Position numbers and translations under genes: made by a program. A stretch of 64,000 nt of DNA from Teratosphaeria epicoccoides (Eukaryota; Ascomycota; Dothideomycetes; Mycosphaerellales; Teratosphaeriaceae): assembly GCA_021401465.1 (NCBI GenBank), contig JADDMT010000113.1:24913-88912 (forward strand). The letters are read 5' to 3'. Positions within the stretch are counted from its first letter, which is position 1; every line of letters starts with the position of its first letter. Positions 11,101 through 20,531 of this stretch are shown in pieces. The notes under the pieces were generated by a model. That model ran no database searches and was not told the origin of the DNA. It saw only the letters and a list, made by a program, of their open reading frames with translations.

Positions 11101-11679
11101 CTTGCGTTCCTTATCAGATTCCTTCTGTTCCTTGATCTGTCCCGGCGCGCCATGCCCATGACCCGCTACCGCCGCGAATCCCAGATCCAGACTGCGCTCA
11201 TCTCTTCCAACAAGGACCTCGTAATTCACCGATGCAGACGTAGAGAATAGAATTTGCGATGTGACTTCAATGACCCAAGTGACGCTCTGAGGCTCCTCGT
11301 GCTCGCCCCACTGATGCGGCTCGGCACTGTACTTCTTCTTCCCTAGATCCGCCCCAGTCTCGCGGATCTCGTCTGGCACTCTCAGCTTCGCCTGCCAGCT
11401 TCCACCAGCCTTCAGCATAGGCTCGTATTCCGGGACGCCATATCTCTCGGGCTCTGCCAGCTTATGATGCGGATTGAAGGTCGCGGGATACATCGCCACG
11501 TGCAGCACATACGGGCCGTGCAGCCATGCTGCGCGCAACGGAATCGCGCATGTATTTTTGATCTTCAGGTGTAGATGCGTGGGCGTGGGAAGTATGCGAT
11601 CATTCCTCGGCGTGTATGTCAAAGTATAACGCACGATCTCTCCAACCTTGACAGCCCCAGCCTGGTGAACCAACAACAT
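8116..11679 (-). CDS. ROG1-like lipase / DUF676 putative serine esterase
   Basis: An intronless frame. I chose the ATG at 11679 (1,187 residues, beginning MLLVHQAG) because family similarity starts there. An upstream in-frame ATG at 11823 would add 48 residues that do not look conserved. The N-terminal beta-rich region (GEIVRYTLTYTP...HLHLKIKN) is typical of fungal ROG1-like proteins. The alpha/beta-hydrolase core has the oxyanion strand LVVLTHGLHSN, the nucleophile elbow VGHSLGGLIQ and a downstream NDGIVPLRTS carrying the likely catalytic Asp. The C-terminal third is long, charged and low-complexity (PKPKPQPQP, poly-acidic patches) and probably disordered. Yeast Rog1 is a monoacylglycerol lipase acting at lipid droplets; that role is inferred by family. 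Confidence 0.85.
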   Translation of the reverse strand: MLLVHQAGAVKVGEIVRYTLTYTPRNDRILPTPTHLHLKIKNTCAIPLRAAWLHGPYVLHVAMYPATFNPHHKLAEPERYGVPEYEPMLKAGGSWQAKLRVPDEIRETGADLGKKKYSAEPHQWGEHEEPQSVTWVIEVTSQILFSTSASVNYEVLVGRDERSLDLGFAAVAGHGHGAPGQIKEQKESDKERKRARKVGNVQTAGVYSRAVRLVAEDTETLWDKPALPASNDEDGDQPKKSIADAPRPSKDEHQRSSQSLNPKKRKKLHLVVLTHGLHSNIGADMLFLKESIDATVKQARLQARERKRKYEKPQREPSKQPDPKESDATHQNADQNEGTTATAALTGGQDDIEDDDESDEEETIVRGFTGNAVKTENGIQYLGKRLAKYILRFTYPDQPFLPVKKSLSRQFTDTFKSDASKAKRDGQPSHMHSSIHNEKPTQAEDLPYTFTSISFVGHSLGGLIQTYAVAYIQKHSPAFFKQINPVNFICMASPMLGLSNENPLYIKFALDFGLVGKTGQDLGLTWRPNTLARGGWNAVIGGLGSGQKEKEKQPDPSAKPLLRILPTGPAHQVLRMFRNRTVYANVVNDGIVPLRTSCLLFLDWRGLGKVDKARRENGLIGTVAEWGWHELTGANAGSLTPNVLAERYNSDEEDDNDHVRQGEGDVVPQPNENETTEDNRRSTNRMSYDEGAFSGDASATDGAVATGSSPKPKPQPQPAQEEKGMIDAFINWFKPTPSPKPPQPSKKTRKALRRAQTVMQGTDELPEEAAAGQEGTTSNPTMRPHLPHHASTRAQEKRPVATKGDSFIGENGELQAPPKTSIFESAGDILHPPLPSKQWITDPSSRARTIFHDRVYHPEDIPPPPIKKSRTSRMTRTFSDDALSRSSVHSAGSDVSVGSTDSGTMKVEEKIARAYHRDLSWRKVLVRLEPDAHNNMIVRRMFANAYGWPVIKHLCDTHFADTYTARTRDEEEPARERAQPMTEPVPDTGEEVKDQTAKNIQPRTRSETREARDELADLKVPSKGVMGSWSSRPSSRPDQNSAIWDDSIFENSDGDDSDVDERNWAARLMNPNPSKKPEQAHHRPFSQDSSSNGVPKTPTTPYTDAHRGLGMIAPASPKQPTPVKTPAAAVKPTFDSGSMDEPSTPVIAERLVEEPWALEGSPGSAVTPGLRKSVVEQVSPPQARTKK

Positions 11680-11823
11680 CTTCCTCGCACGCGCTGTTGC
11701 AGCTTTCGCCTCATGGAGCCTTCTCGTCTGCTCGAAAAAACTGTACTCCGCGACCGTGTTGCATCCCCTGCTGTTCTCCCCGCCACCCAACAGCTCTTTG
11801 TAAGCGCGTGGTTGCAGCAGCAT

Positions 11824-12230
11824 TCAGCGCCGGCGTCCGTCGCTTCGTACTCGGAAGGATCGCATTATCGTACCCGGTCATGCGGTCTTATGCTCGTCGC
11901 CAAGGGGCACATGGCTCGATGTTATGCGCGGCACGTGAGATTGACAGTGTAAGACGGCGTGGCACATACTGGCACGCGTGCTTTCGCGGGTCGTGCTCCC
12001 CGGCACTTGTTGATTGATGACGTGCTGAGTCGTGACCTCCTCTTTGGGTTACAGATCAAGGACTGCCGGTATGTAAATCATGTTGGGTGGGGCTTGCTCT
12101 TAAGACAATAGCTATACACTGATTTGGGGTATCACAAAAACATGAAACGGGATGTTTGTCGAAACGATCATTCGTCTCAGTCTTACAGCTCCTCCTTCTC
12201 ATCTTCGACCTTGGCCTTCTTCGATATCTT
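11824..12230. other. intergenic between the lipase and membrane-protein genes
   Basis: Contains the presumed lipase promoter and the 3' region of the TMEM135-like gene, including an in-frame extension past its stop (see findings). No other feature is seen. Confidence 0.5.
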
Positions 12231-13889
12231 CTAGTCGCCAGTGTCGCCCTCATTACTTTTGGCCGCCACGCGGTCAACCCAACCTTCACCTCTCAGCGTG
12301 CTCATACCCTTCCGTAGTACTGCGCCCTTGACAGCACTCGCCCTTGCCTCATATACAAGGTTTAGCAACGCCAAGCTCGAGACGAATAGCAGCACATCGC
12401 CATTCTTGACACCTCGCCACCAGCGTCGCTTCTTGCCCACCTTGTACAGACTATCAAGGGATAGCCGAGCGCTGTAAAGGAACGTGCTGCGTTCGTTGTA
12501 CCTTGCAACATAAGCCCACAAACCACCAAGGAATCCGCCAAGGAACCATCGCTGTGTCGATAATGTAGTCCGTGGGAGGTAGTTGGCGAGCAGGCAGATG
12601 CTGCCCCAGCTGGTACCAATGGCTCCAGTGATGAACAGAGACATGCGTAAGATGCGTGCTGCGAGCTTATTCAAGAACGGCATAGGATCCTTCTTCATGC
12701 TCTTGTACGCTAGCAGCGCGAATGCGCCGTATATTAGAGTGAAAAACTTCGTCACTTCTGGGAAAGCTTGAAGCCAGTACTTGAGATACGTCTTCGCGCA
12801 GCTCGGGTCTTTAGGGTGTAGCAGAGCACAGGATGTGTGCTTGATGCCTGGATGTGCTGGTGCGGTGATCGGACTGATCTTTGACAGCACAGCACTCGAT
12901 GGCAATATTCGTTTCGTGTTGGGAAACAAAATTGGCGAGACGAACGGCGGCCACCTCAGCTTGCTCAGCTCCGCCAAGCCATCTACAATATCAAAAGTCC
13001 TAGGCCATGGTTGGCTGTCCGAGATGAATCCGGATGGTTTGAGCTGAATGTACTCCGGGCTGAACCTCAGAATTGTCCGTCCATAGCTTTCTGGGAAACA
13101 GTCACGATCGAACACGAAGGCATGTAGTAACTGACCACACGTTAACGGCATGAGCAGCCAGCTGCCGAACCACCACGGCTTCTTGACTTTGCCTTCTTCG
13201 TCTTCCGACCAGATCAATCCCGAATCCTCAAGAGCATTGTACCCGAATTCAAGGCTCCGCGAGAAGACATAAATTGCAATCGTCATACGCAACTGATCCG
13301 AGGGAGAAAGCCCAAGTGCAAAGCCAGAAAGGGACGCCCCTATCGCCGGTGTATATGCAGACGTAAGAAATCTTGTGATGGTTATATTGCGCTGTCGGAA
13401 CGGTGCAGCGGACTCTTCCAGCAACGAGCCGCGCAGTCGTTTGAAAAACCGATGCAGCAGCCGATGGAAGAGCAGTATTGATGCAAATGATCCTGCTATC
13501 CTCACATTCGGACCCTTGAGTGACTTAGTCTTCTGCTGCGTGATTCCTCTTCTAGCAGCGAGCCGGGCCACGAGAGCCTCATATCCTTTCAGTCCAATGT
13601 ATGCAACGACAAACACCCTGATGGCCGCTCGCAGAGCTGCAACATTATAGTTTCCGCTTTCTGTCCTGCTTTTCATGATCTTCTCGTATCGTGGAGGATT
13701 AAGTGCTCGGCTCTGGAGTTTTGGAGGTGCTCGCGAGATCAGATACTGGTGCAGGAGCTCATATTCTTTCGGGGAAATGGTATATCGCAGCGCGGTTCGT
13801 GTGATCGGATCGATGGGACCGTTGGAGAGACGCGATGCGATGGAGGACTGGCTGCTGCCTCGACGAGGTGGAGGCGATGACGAAGACAT
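12231..13889 (-). CDS. TMEM135-like integral membrane protein
   Basis: An intronless 552-residue frame starting at ATG 13889. The N-terminus is Ser/Pro-rich. Several hydrophobic helices follow, for example around residues 82-105, 172-192, 385-405 and 420-440. The pattern, including DRDCFPESYG in the middle and a HPKDPSCAKTYLKYW block, resembles the fungal TMEM135/peroxisomal membrane protein family. Animal TMEM135 acts on peroxisomes and mitochondria, so an organelle-membrane role is inferred. The TAG stop is followed in frame by 15 highly charged codons before the next stop, so the C-terminus may have been shortened by a nonsense change. Confidence 0.75.
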   Translation of the reverse strand: MSSSSPPPRRGSSQSSIASRLSNGPIDPITRTALRYTISPKEYELLHQYLISRAPPKLQSRALNPPRYEKIMKSRTESGNYNVAALRAAIRVFVVAYIGLKGYEALVARLAARRGITQQKTKSLKGPNVRIAGSFASILLFHRLLHRFFKRLRGSLLEESAAPFRQRNITITRFLTSAYTPAIGASLSGFALGLSPSDQLRMTIAIYVFSRSLEFGYNALEDSGLIWSEDEEGKVKKPWWFGSWLLMPLTCGQLLHAFVFDRDCFPESYGRTILRFSPEYIQLKPSGFISDSQPWPRTFDIVDGLAELSKLRWPPFVSPILFPNTKRILPSSAVLSKISPITAPAHPGIKHTSCALLHPKDPSCAKTYLKYWLQAFPEVTKFFTLIYGAFALLAYKSMKKDPMPFLNKLAARILRMSLFITGAIGTSWGSICLLANYLPRTTLSTQRWFLGGFLGGLWAYVARYNERSTFLYSARLSLDSLYKVGKKRRWWRGVKNGDVLLFVSSLALLNLVYEARASAVKGAVLRKGMSTLRGEGWVDRVAAKSNEGDTGD

Positions 13890-14246
13890 CTTGTCTTTGA
13901 TTTATTATGGTGGTCGCGACAACGAATGTGAGAGACTACATCGCTTATCGTCAGTTCGCGCAGGGTCAGCTCGAAGAGGAAGGCTGGCATGCCGAGGCAA
14001 ATGTGGGGCTCTCTCACATGCGAACTTAGAGCGCCTGGGGTTACATTATTCGGGCCCTGCTCCTGATCAGCCTATTGCACGCGTCTTTTGGCTACATGCA
14101 TTGCATTTGACAGGCATGCCAACCATGGTCTGTCCACAACCAGGAAGCATTGCATCGAAGCTATACGCGCTGCTTCAAGGAACCACCTGACAAAAAGAGC
14201 CCGGAACGCGAGAGCGAAGCATCACAAGCAACCCTTGCACTACCTC
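13890..14246. other. intergenic, no gene seen
   Basis: Upstream of the TMEM135-like gene and downstream of riboflavin synthase. Probably promoter and 3' UTR sequence. Confidence 0.5.
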
Positions 14247-15003
14247 CTACTTGTTCTTCAACCTTTCATCGACTAGCCTTCGCACCAACTGTTCCAATGC
14301 CGCGCCACCGCTGTGCCCAGCACCCTCGAAGTAGCCGGCAACACTCTTCTCGACATATTTGCCGACCATGTCAACCTCAACATTAACATCATCTCCCTTC
14401 TTCTTCCGGCCCATTACCACCTTCTCCTGCGTATATGCAACCATCATAACCTCCCACCAGCCTTGCTCGTCATCAACAGCCGTGATCGTCAAAGACGCTC
14501 CGTCAAGCGTCACATAGCCCTTCTCTACAATGTGCCTCAGCACACTCTTGTCTCTCGGGGCAAGGCGGAAGGTGATAGCATTGCCATCCTGCCTGGTTTC
14601 CGCAATCGTGGCAATGGTATCCACATGTCCTTGCACAAAATGCCCTCCCATCCTCGTGCTAGCACTCACAGCACGCTCGAGATTGACACCACTGCCTTCC
14701 TTTAAGCTGCCTAGGTTCGTGCGCCGGAGTGTCTCGGGCGATACGCCAACCTTGAAGTCATCCTTGGTAAACTCGGTCACTGTCAAGCATGTGCCATTGA
14801 TACTGATGCTGTCGCCAAGACTGCAGTCACCCAAGATTGCTGAGGCATTGGAAATGGTGAGCGAAGTCCCACCGCCGCCGCTGGAGGACTCATCGTGCTG
14901 AACGAGGCGGGAGACGGCTGGCTGGCGTCAGCTCAGCGTCCCAAGGCATTGCTGGGCACAGATGCAGCTTACTGCCAATAGTCTCGACAATGCCTGTGAA
15001 CAT
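14247..15003 (-). CDS. RIB5: riboflavin synthase alpha chain
   Basis: Exon 1 (15003-14973) encodes MFTGIVETIG, the hallmark N-terminus. A 55-bp intron (14972-14918; GTAAGC donor, GCTGAC branch, CAG acceptor) leads to exon 2 (14917-14247); total 233 residues. The protein has two lumazine-binding repeats. The first contains GDSISINGTCLTV and the second, after the linker FVQGHVD, contains GYVTLDGASLTI. It dismutates two molecules of 6,7-dimethyl-8-ribityllumazine to riboflavin, the last step of the pathway, in the cytosol as a trimer. The length matches the fungal family. It is divergent from the CoA-transferase gene, with 252 bp between start codons. Confidence 0.93.
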
Positions 15004-15255
15004 TATGCTTCAGCTTATGAGGCAAGAACTTGATGTTGCAGACGAGATGAAGCTGTCGAGCAGCCTGCCAGGGTTCTATGTTGTCGTGCCTCCGGTACGG
15101 TCAATCGCTTGCCGAGGCCGGAGGAGACGCATGCCCGAGGCTCGACTGCAGGTGCGATGATACACCAACGTAGGTCCATTGATGAATACTTGTACCCCAA
15201 TACTAACATGAAGAGTTGAGCTTCCAATCTTTAAGAGACCATTCGTTACATCATC

Positions 15256-16882
15256 ATGTCTCGACTCCGTCCTGCCACTCGCTCCAGTCGGGCCGCCTCC
15301 TCTCTCATAGTGCGCGTGCCACAGGTATCACAAAAACGATGTCTGGCTACGCCAGCAGGCGCGGCAGCATTGCCTCTGGCTGGTGTAAGAGTGCTCGACA
15401 TGACCAGGGTGCTGGCTGGCGTATGTGAATGTGCTCTTTCGTCACAACGCTAAGCTCATCTTCACTAGCCATATTGCACGCAAATACTGGGTGACCTAGG
15501 GTATGCTTCTTGAGGAGACCAGTACGGCCACTCAGACCGCGTTGCTCGTCCCTTGTATGCTGAGAAACGTAGTGCCGAGATCATCAAGATCGAACATCCC
15601 ACACGAGGCGATGACACTCGCGCATGGGGGCCACCATACGCTTCTTACACCAAGCAAAGTGGGAAGCATGGCTCAGGAGAGAGCGCGTATTTTCTCGCGG
15701 TACGTCTCATACGTCTCACCAAGGTCTCGCCTCGTCGCTGAATCCTAGCTAGGTCAACCGCAACAAGAAGTCGATAGGGCTTTCCTTCCAGCACAAATCT
15801 GGCGTCAAGATCCTGCATAAGCTTGCTCAGGACTGCGACGTCCTTGTTGAAAACTATCTTCCTGGCGCCTTGAAGAAGTATGGCATGGATTACGAAACTC
15901 TGGCAAAGGTCAATCCGGCTTTGATCTATGCTAGTATTACCGGCTATGGTCAGACCGGCCCGTACAGCAGTCGAGCGGGTTACGACGTGATGGTTGAGGC
16001 GTAAGAAGCATCGCATTTGATTCGGGCCTGTCCCGGTGGTTGCTGATCGATGGCAGCGAAATGGGTCTCATGCACATCACCGGCCACCGAGATGCGCCAC
16101 CCGCGAAGGTCGGAGTCGCAATCACCGACTTGACGACTGGCCTTTACACTTCGAACTCTGTGATGGCTGCTCTGCTCGGTCGCGCCAAGACTGGACGTGG
16201 CCAGCACCTTGACGTCTGCTTAGCTGACTGCCAGATCGCCTCTTTGGCAAATATCGCCTCGTCAACTTTGATCTCCGGCAAGCCAGACACAGGCCGTTGG
16301 GGTACCGCCCACCCATCCATCGTGCCATACAAAGGCTTCAAGACCAAGGATGGCGACATTATGCTCGGTGGTGGCAATGACAGGCTGTATGGTGTGATGT
16401 GCGAGAGGCTCGGAAAGCAGCAGTGGATCAAAGATTCAAGATTTTTGACCAACGCTGATAGAGTCAAGCACCGAGTCGAGTTGGAAGAGCTCGTAGAGAA
16501 CGTCACTCGCACTAAGACCACACAGGAGTGGCTTGATATCCTGGAGGGCAGTGGGTTGCCGTACGCTGCTATCAATGACGTGAAAGGCACTCTCGAGCAC
16601 GAACACAGTATGTTCCCTCCTCTAACGCTTTCTTGTTCTTGCGCGGCGCATACTAACGCACCGAAATCAGCCAAAGCTCGAGGCATGGTGACAGAGGTTG
16701 AGCATCCCTTGTGCGGTCCCGTGAAGCTCGTGAGCCCGCCAGTCAAATTTTCAGAAGCCAATCCATCGATTCGGACAGCACCGCCCACGCTCGGTCAGCA
16801 TACTGATGAGATATTGACCGAGATGCTTGGTCTGGGCGCAAGCGAGATCGACAGTCTCAAGAAGGAAGGAGTTGTCGCGTAG
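15256..16882 (+). CDS. mitochondrial CaiB/BaiF family III CoA-transferase
   Basis: Six exons (15256-15420, 15469-15500, 15573-15699, 15753-16000, 16057-16607, 16671-16882) give 444 residues in one continuous frame. The last intron has a perfect TACTAAC branch. The N-terminus (about 34 residues, rich in R, S and A) looks like a mitochondrial presequence. Class III CoA-transferase motifs follow: GVRVLDMTRVLAGPYC, IKIEHP, VENYLPG, and GYGQTGPY...GYDVMVEA, which carries the catalytic Asp that forms the acyl-CoA anhydride. The closest known type is succinate-hydroxymethylglutarate (glutarate) CoA-transferase of mitochondria. The precise substrate cannot be read from sequence. Confidence 0.9.
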
Positions 16883-17221
16883 AAAAAGTGACCGAGCGAG
16901 TAACAACAAACCTGGAGCTCAGACGTCAAGTCAGTGGACTTTTGAACGCCTGCATATCTCATGTCATCGCTGACGGAAAGCACCACTCGGATTCTTACCC
17001 CATGTGAATCTATCATGACCCGTGAATTCGCGCTAAGATACAGGTGTTTGCATGTGAACGCCTACCAATTATAAAAATCTTTTGATCAAGTTTCCACCTA
17101 TAGTAATAGTTCAACACATCAGCATCCGCAAGTTCAGTCATATCAGCGCGTACGGCGAGGCATCAGTCCCGAGAGTCCCGCAGCAAGATTCAGCAAAGGC
17201 TCAGCTCGAGACGCCGCAGAC

Positions 17222-18223
17222 ATGGCAACCACACAAGTACCGAAGGGCGCTGCCATTGATCAGGTCCTTGCGGTCGCGGAGCTGTTCGAGCTCATCTTAC
17301 AAGGCTTCAACTACAAAGGACTGTTCGCCATCCTTCGCGTCGATCGCCGCTTTCATCACCACATCCTGAACACACCGCAGTTGCGTCGCAAGCTGTACAT
17401 CGAGAAGAACGTCTACGACACCCCGAACGACTGGTGCCTGCAAGTTCTTAACCCGCTACTCAACAATACTCGCGAGTCCCTGCGCCTTTCACCGACAGAC
17501 AGCGTGTACTTCAGGTCGTCCTGCGTCCATAGCACGGAGAACAGCAGCGTATTCGATGTCATATGTGACCTCCACAGCAGCGTGATGGATGGCACTCGCG
17601 TTGGCGGCTTGACCATGATAGGCTTATACCGACCATCCTGGACAAAGATGAGAGTGGCGTCTGCGAACGTGAAGATCATCGTCACGACGATACTTGGCTT
17701 CGAGAAGCAGCAAAAACTTGTGCTGGATGGTGTAAAAACCTTAGGCGACGTGGTGGATTGGCTTGCAACGCAAAAGCGTGACACCGCGCCGAAGCTTTCC
17801 GCATGGGATCCCTTATCTCGTGTGTCGCGATCAGAGGAGCTCACGGCGGAACAGCTTCCAGACACGATTCGTCCGTCCTCACTGGGGCCAGGCGCAGCCT
17901 TCGAGGAGTATGCCGATGCATTGAAGACGCAGGCAATGGCGCGTGAGCTGGAGAATATTGAGAAGTTCAATCGGAGAGAGCTGGAACGCCCGTATCCGCG
18001 GAGTACTGCGCTGTCCACTGCAGTCGGACACAGGTCTTCCATCCTCGAGTTCAGCAGACCGCTTGTGGCGGAAAAGCTGGAGGACCTCCAGTCCTTGAAG
18101 GCTCCTTCTAACGCCTTTGGCATAGGTTGCCGTTTCTCCCCGACGGCTGACGTTGATTGGTCCGAGTGGGAGCGTAAGTACACATTGGGGGAGCTTAGCG
18201 ACACTCTCACGCCTGACTCCTAA
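17222..18223 (+). CDS. F-box-like domain protein
   Basis: An intronless 333-residue frame from ATG 17222. Residues 14-60 form a degenerate F-box (VAELFELILQGF...ILRVDRRFHHHI), followed by LRRKLYIEKNV. F-boxes recruit Skp1 in SCF ubiquitin ligases; the substrate here is unknown. A later block (VKTLGDVVDWLATQKR, residues about 181-196) recurs in the two decayed relatives at 20.5-22.2 kb, which supports a real local family. The C-terminus includes an amphipathic ALKTQAMARELENIEKFNRR helix. Such single-exon F-box-like proteins are numerous in Mycosphaerella-group fungi (family knowledge, not searched). Confidence 0.75.
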   Translation: MATTQVPKGAAIDQVLAVAELFELILQGFNYKGLFAILRVDRRFHHHILNTPQLRRKLYIEKNVYDTPNDWCLQVLNPLLNNTRESLRLSPTDSVYFRSSCVHSTENSSVFDVICDLHSSVMDGTRVGGLTMIGLYRPSWTKMRVASANVKIIVTTILGFEKQQKLVLDGVKTLGDVVDWLATQKRDTAPKLSAWDPLSRVSRSEELTAEQLPDTIRPSSLGPGAAFEEYADALKTQAMARELENIEKFNRRELERPYPRSTALSTAVGHRSSILEFSRPLVAEKLEDLQSLKAPSNAFGIGCRFSPTADVDWSEWERKYTLGELSDTLTPDS

Positions 18224-19083
18224 ATGTGATTTCAGAAAATTAGGCGGTTTTCGACCTTGATCACTTCGAATGGTGAATGGCGCTCACTGATCGAGACTGA
18301 GACGTGCTCCGTCCCGACCGTACGTGGATCTGCTCCGATTTGACTGCTAGACCTCTGTGTAAACGACTTCATCAAATGTCGACCAGCAGTCCTTTGATGC
18401 CGTTGGGTAACTGACACATCAGCGGTCGAAGGCGCATCACAAAGCGCTCATGTCGAACTTGCCCCAGCAAGCAATCCAGACTGCGGATCTGAAGAAGTTT
18501 GCCCAGCCCGTCCACACTCAATCTTGAACTGACCCAGACCTGGAGTCTCTGAAGTACTTCTGCCTCCTGTACCACTGAAATATCCTACCCAAGCCAATCA
18601 CCACCTGATCTGGCCCGTTGCGCAGGTCCTACACATTCCAGGACGGGATCTGACGGTTGTGCCAGAAGTAATGCTCTCGTTACCGCATGTCTAATCCTAG
18701 CTCGTGGCCCTTGGTTCCGTTGAGGCAAAAGCGGCTGCAGGCGCGAGGGGAGGACGAAGGATGAATTCCTGGGTAGGTCGAGCCTTCTGGAGCGACGCAA
18801 CACCTAGCAAGTTCTACCTCCTAGAAACACAGCTCGACGCAACCGTCATTAGCTGAAACCCTCAGACTTGCTCAGCGTCTGCTTCCTACTAAGGCTAGCT
18901 TCACTTCACTATGCGGCTCCAAATGCCACAAGGAATAATAGAATGAGTCACGCCATACTAGTAACGACCTCACAATTACGCTAAAGCGCCTTTCTGGCGC
19001 CCTCGCTTTGCGTCCGTTTTCAAGCCAGCCACGCCTCTCTTGACGCCTTTATTCCATCACACCAACCACGTCACTTTGCGTAA
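18224..19083. other. intergenic, no convincing gene
   Basis: A few 60-70 codon frames exist on the reverse strand, but none has a convincing start or recognisable motif. Confidence 0.45.
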
Positions 19084-19511
19084 CTAAGGATCAAGCATCA
19101 GACCGCAGTCCTTCCCTCCGGGTATGCTGTCCCTAAAACACCCCCAGCTGACGGCACCTGATTTAGAGTACTCGACGCAACGGCAATGAGGTTTGTCGGC
19201 ATAACAATCAAACAACGCAACCCAGAAATATCCGAGAAGATCATGTCGGCATTGTTCCTAATTAGCATCAGGCTTTTGTTGACATCATGCGGGCTGGATG
19301 TACATGTAGTCCAGGAACACATACGAGTTTATGATCTTTGCAGCGCTGTAAGTGTCTTCTTAGCTGATTGCAAATTTGCACCACTACTCACGCCTTTTCG
19401 GTCAATACTACTTACATATGTATCTCCGGGAGCACAGAACTCGAAATCTTGGGCACTTGCAAGTTTTGACAAAGCTAGTGCAAGCAGGTACAATAAGAGG
19501 CGGGCATGCAT
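19084..19511 (-). CDS. candidate three-exon secreted cysteine-rich protein
   Basis: The ATG at 19511 opens a clear signal peptide (RLLLYLLALALSKLASA, cleavage likely after A20). Proposed exons are 19511-19416, 19345-19304 and 19257-19084, giving 103 residues. Intron 1 (70 bp) has GTAAGT and an AGCTAAG branch; an alternative GTGAGT donor 24 bp further on keeps the frame. Intron 2 (46 bp) has the weaker donor GTACAT but good CTGATGCTAATTAG acceptor sequence. The result has nine cysteines, at 26, 34, 41, 49, 64, 71, 73, 86 and 97, with a CRC pair. If intron 2 is not used, the protein ends after about 57 residues. No family is recognised. The gene is too fragmented to appear as a long ORF. Confidence 0.5.
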
Positions 19512-19619
19512 CTTTGGTCTCTGTTGGCGGTGCGTGCTGGTGGTCGACGTCTGCATGCAATATTCGGTTACAATGCAATGCTCGAGCGCTCGCAAAAGAA
19601 GTGGGATACCCTCGAATTG

Positions 19620-20185
19620 CTATGACTGTCCAAAATGCCGAGCATTAGAATCCCTAGACCGGATCGGTGATGGTGATCTATGCTGGTACCAGGAAGATGT
19701 CCCAAGACGATGGACGACTTGCATATCTTGGCAGTCAAGAATGCGAGATACTTGTCTGCGAGCACTCGCTATAATGCTGCGTTTCGCAGCATGTAGCAAG
19801 GGCATCCTCAAGGCAGCCACCGGCACCTTTCCGGTGAAAACCCATCCAAGGCTCGATTTCGTTCGGGAAGGCTTTCGTCCCATTGGAACGTGAAATGAAG
19901 CTGTGCGCCCATCTTCCTGCTCTTGCTTCTCCTTATTCCCCCAGCAGCTGAAAGTAATTGTGTGTCCGCTTCCGCAATGTGATGCATCTTCCGTATCAGA
20001 TATATCTCGATGGAACCAGGGATAGCCCTTCTGGCACATTGTCAACATGCAGGACGAACCTAGGCTGCGGGTGTCATCAGGCAACAGCGGCTTAAGAGAC
20101 GGGTCTCACCTTAGAGCTAGGTTTGCATGTGATCGTGGTGCACAACCTCGCCCGACACCGCACTCGAATTCATCTGCATCCTTAC
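19620..20185 (-). CDS. possible second cysteine-rich gene, start unresolved
   Basis: A reverse frame ending at TAG 19620 opens with a cysteine-rich stretch (SSCMLTMCQKGYPW ... HCGSG...FSCWG). An intron at 20109-20065 (GTGAGA donor, CCTGATGA branch region, CGCAG acceptor) joins it in phase to another cysteine-bearing block ending at 20110 (EFECGVGRGCAP). Upstream of about 20,200 the frame hits a stop, and I could not find a start codon or signal peptide exon with good splice sites. The C-terminal half is basic and not cysteine-rich. It could be a decayed effector-like gene or a gene with an unrecognised first exon. Confidence 0.3.
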
Positions 20186-20531
20186 GCCCTTGGCTTCCTT
20201 TCTCTTACGTACCAGGATAGCAAGAGATCGACGATCAAAATCGACTGTCTCCTTATGCACCGCTTTCTCCAAGGTCGACCCGCATAATTTGACAGCTGGT
20301 TTATAGGGTTGAACAGAAGAGCAGCAGCATCAGTAATCATAGTCCGTCAAGGATGTGATGGGAGTACAAATTAACAGTACGTGACACCCAAATCAAGCTC
20401 AACGAGACATGTCAATCGTTTGTGACTTTCTAACAGGATGGAATAATAATACACGTAGAACGCCCCCAAATGTCAGCTTAGAAAAGGCGCATAGATTTCG
20501 CCCTTCCCGTTTCAAGAAATCGCTGCCTTCC

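Noticed and set aside
16144..16788. 214-codon reverse frame
   Set aside because: Antisense shadow of the CoA-transferase gene.
19098..19322. 74-codon reverse frame overlapping the secreted candidate
   Set aside because: Contiguous and open, but in a different frame from the signal-peptide exon, with fewer cysteines; kept only as an alternative to the three-exon model.
19186..19893. 235-codon forward frame
   Set aside because: Opposite to two cysteine-rich reverse-strand candidates; it has no domain, and cysteines appear scattered by chance.
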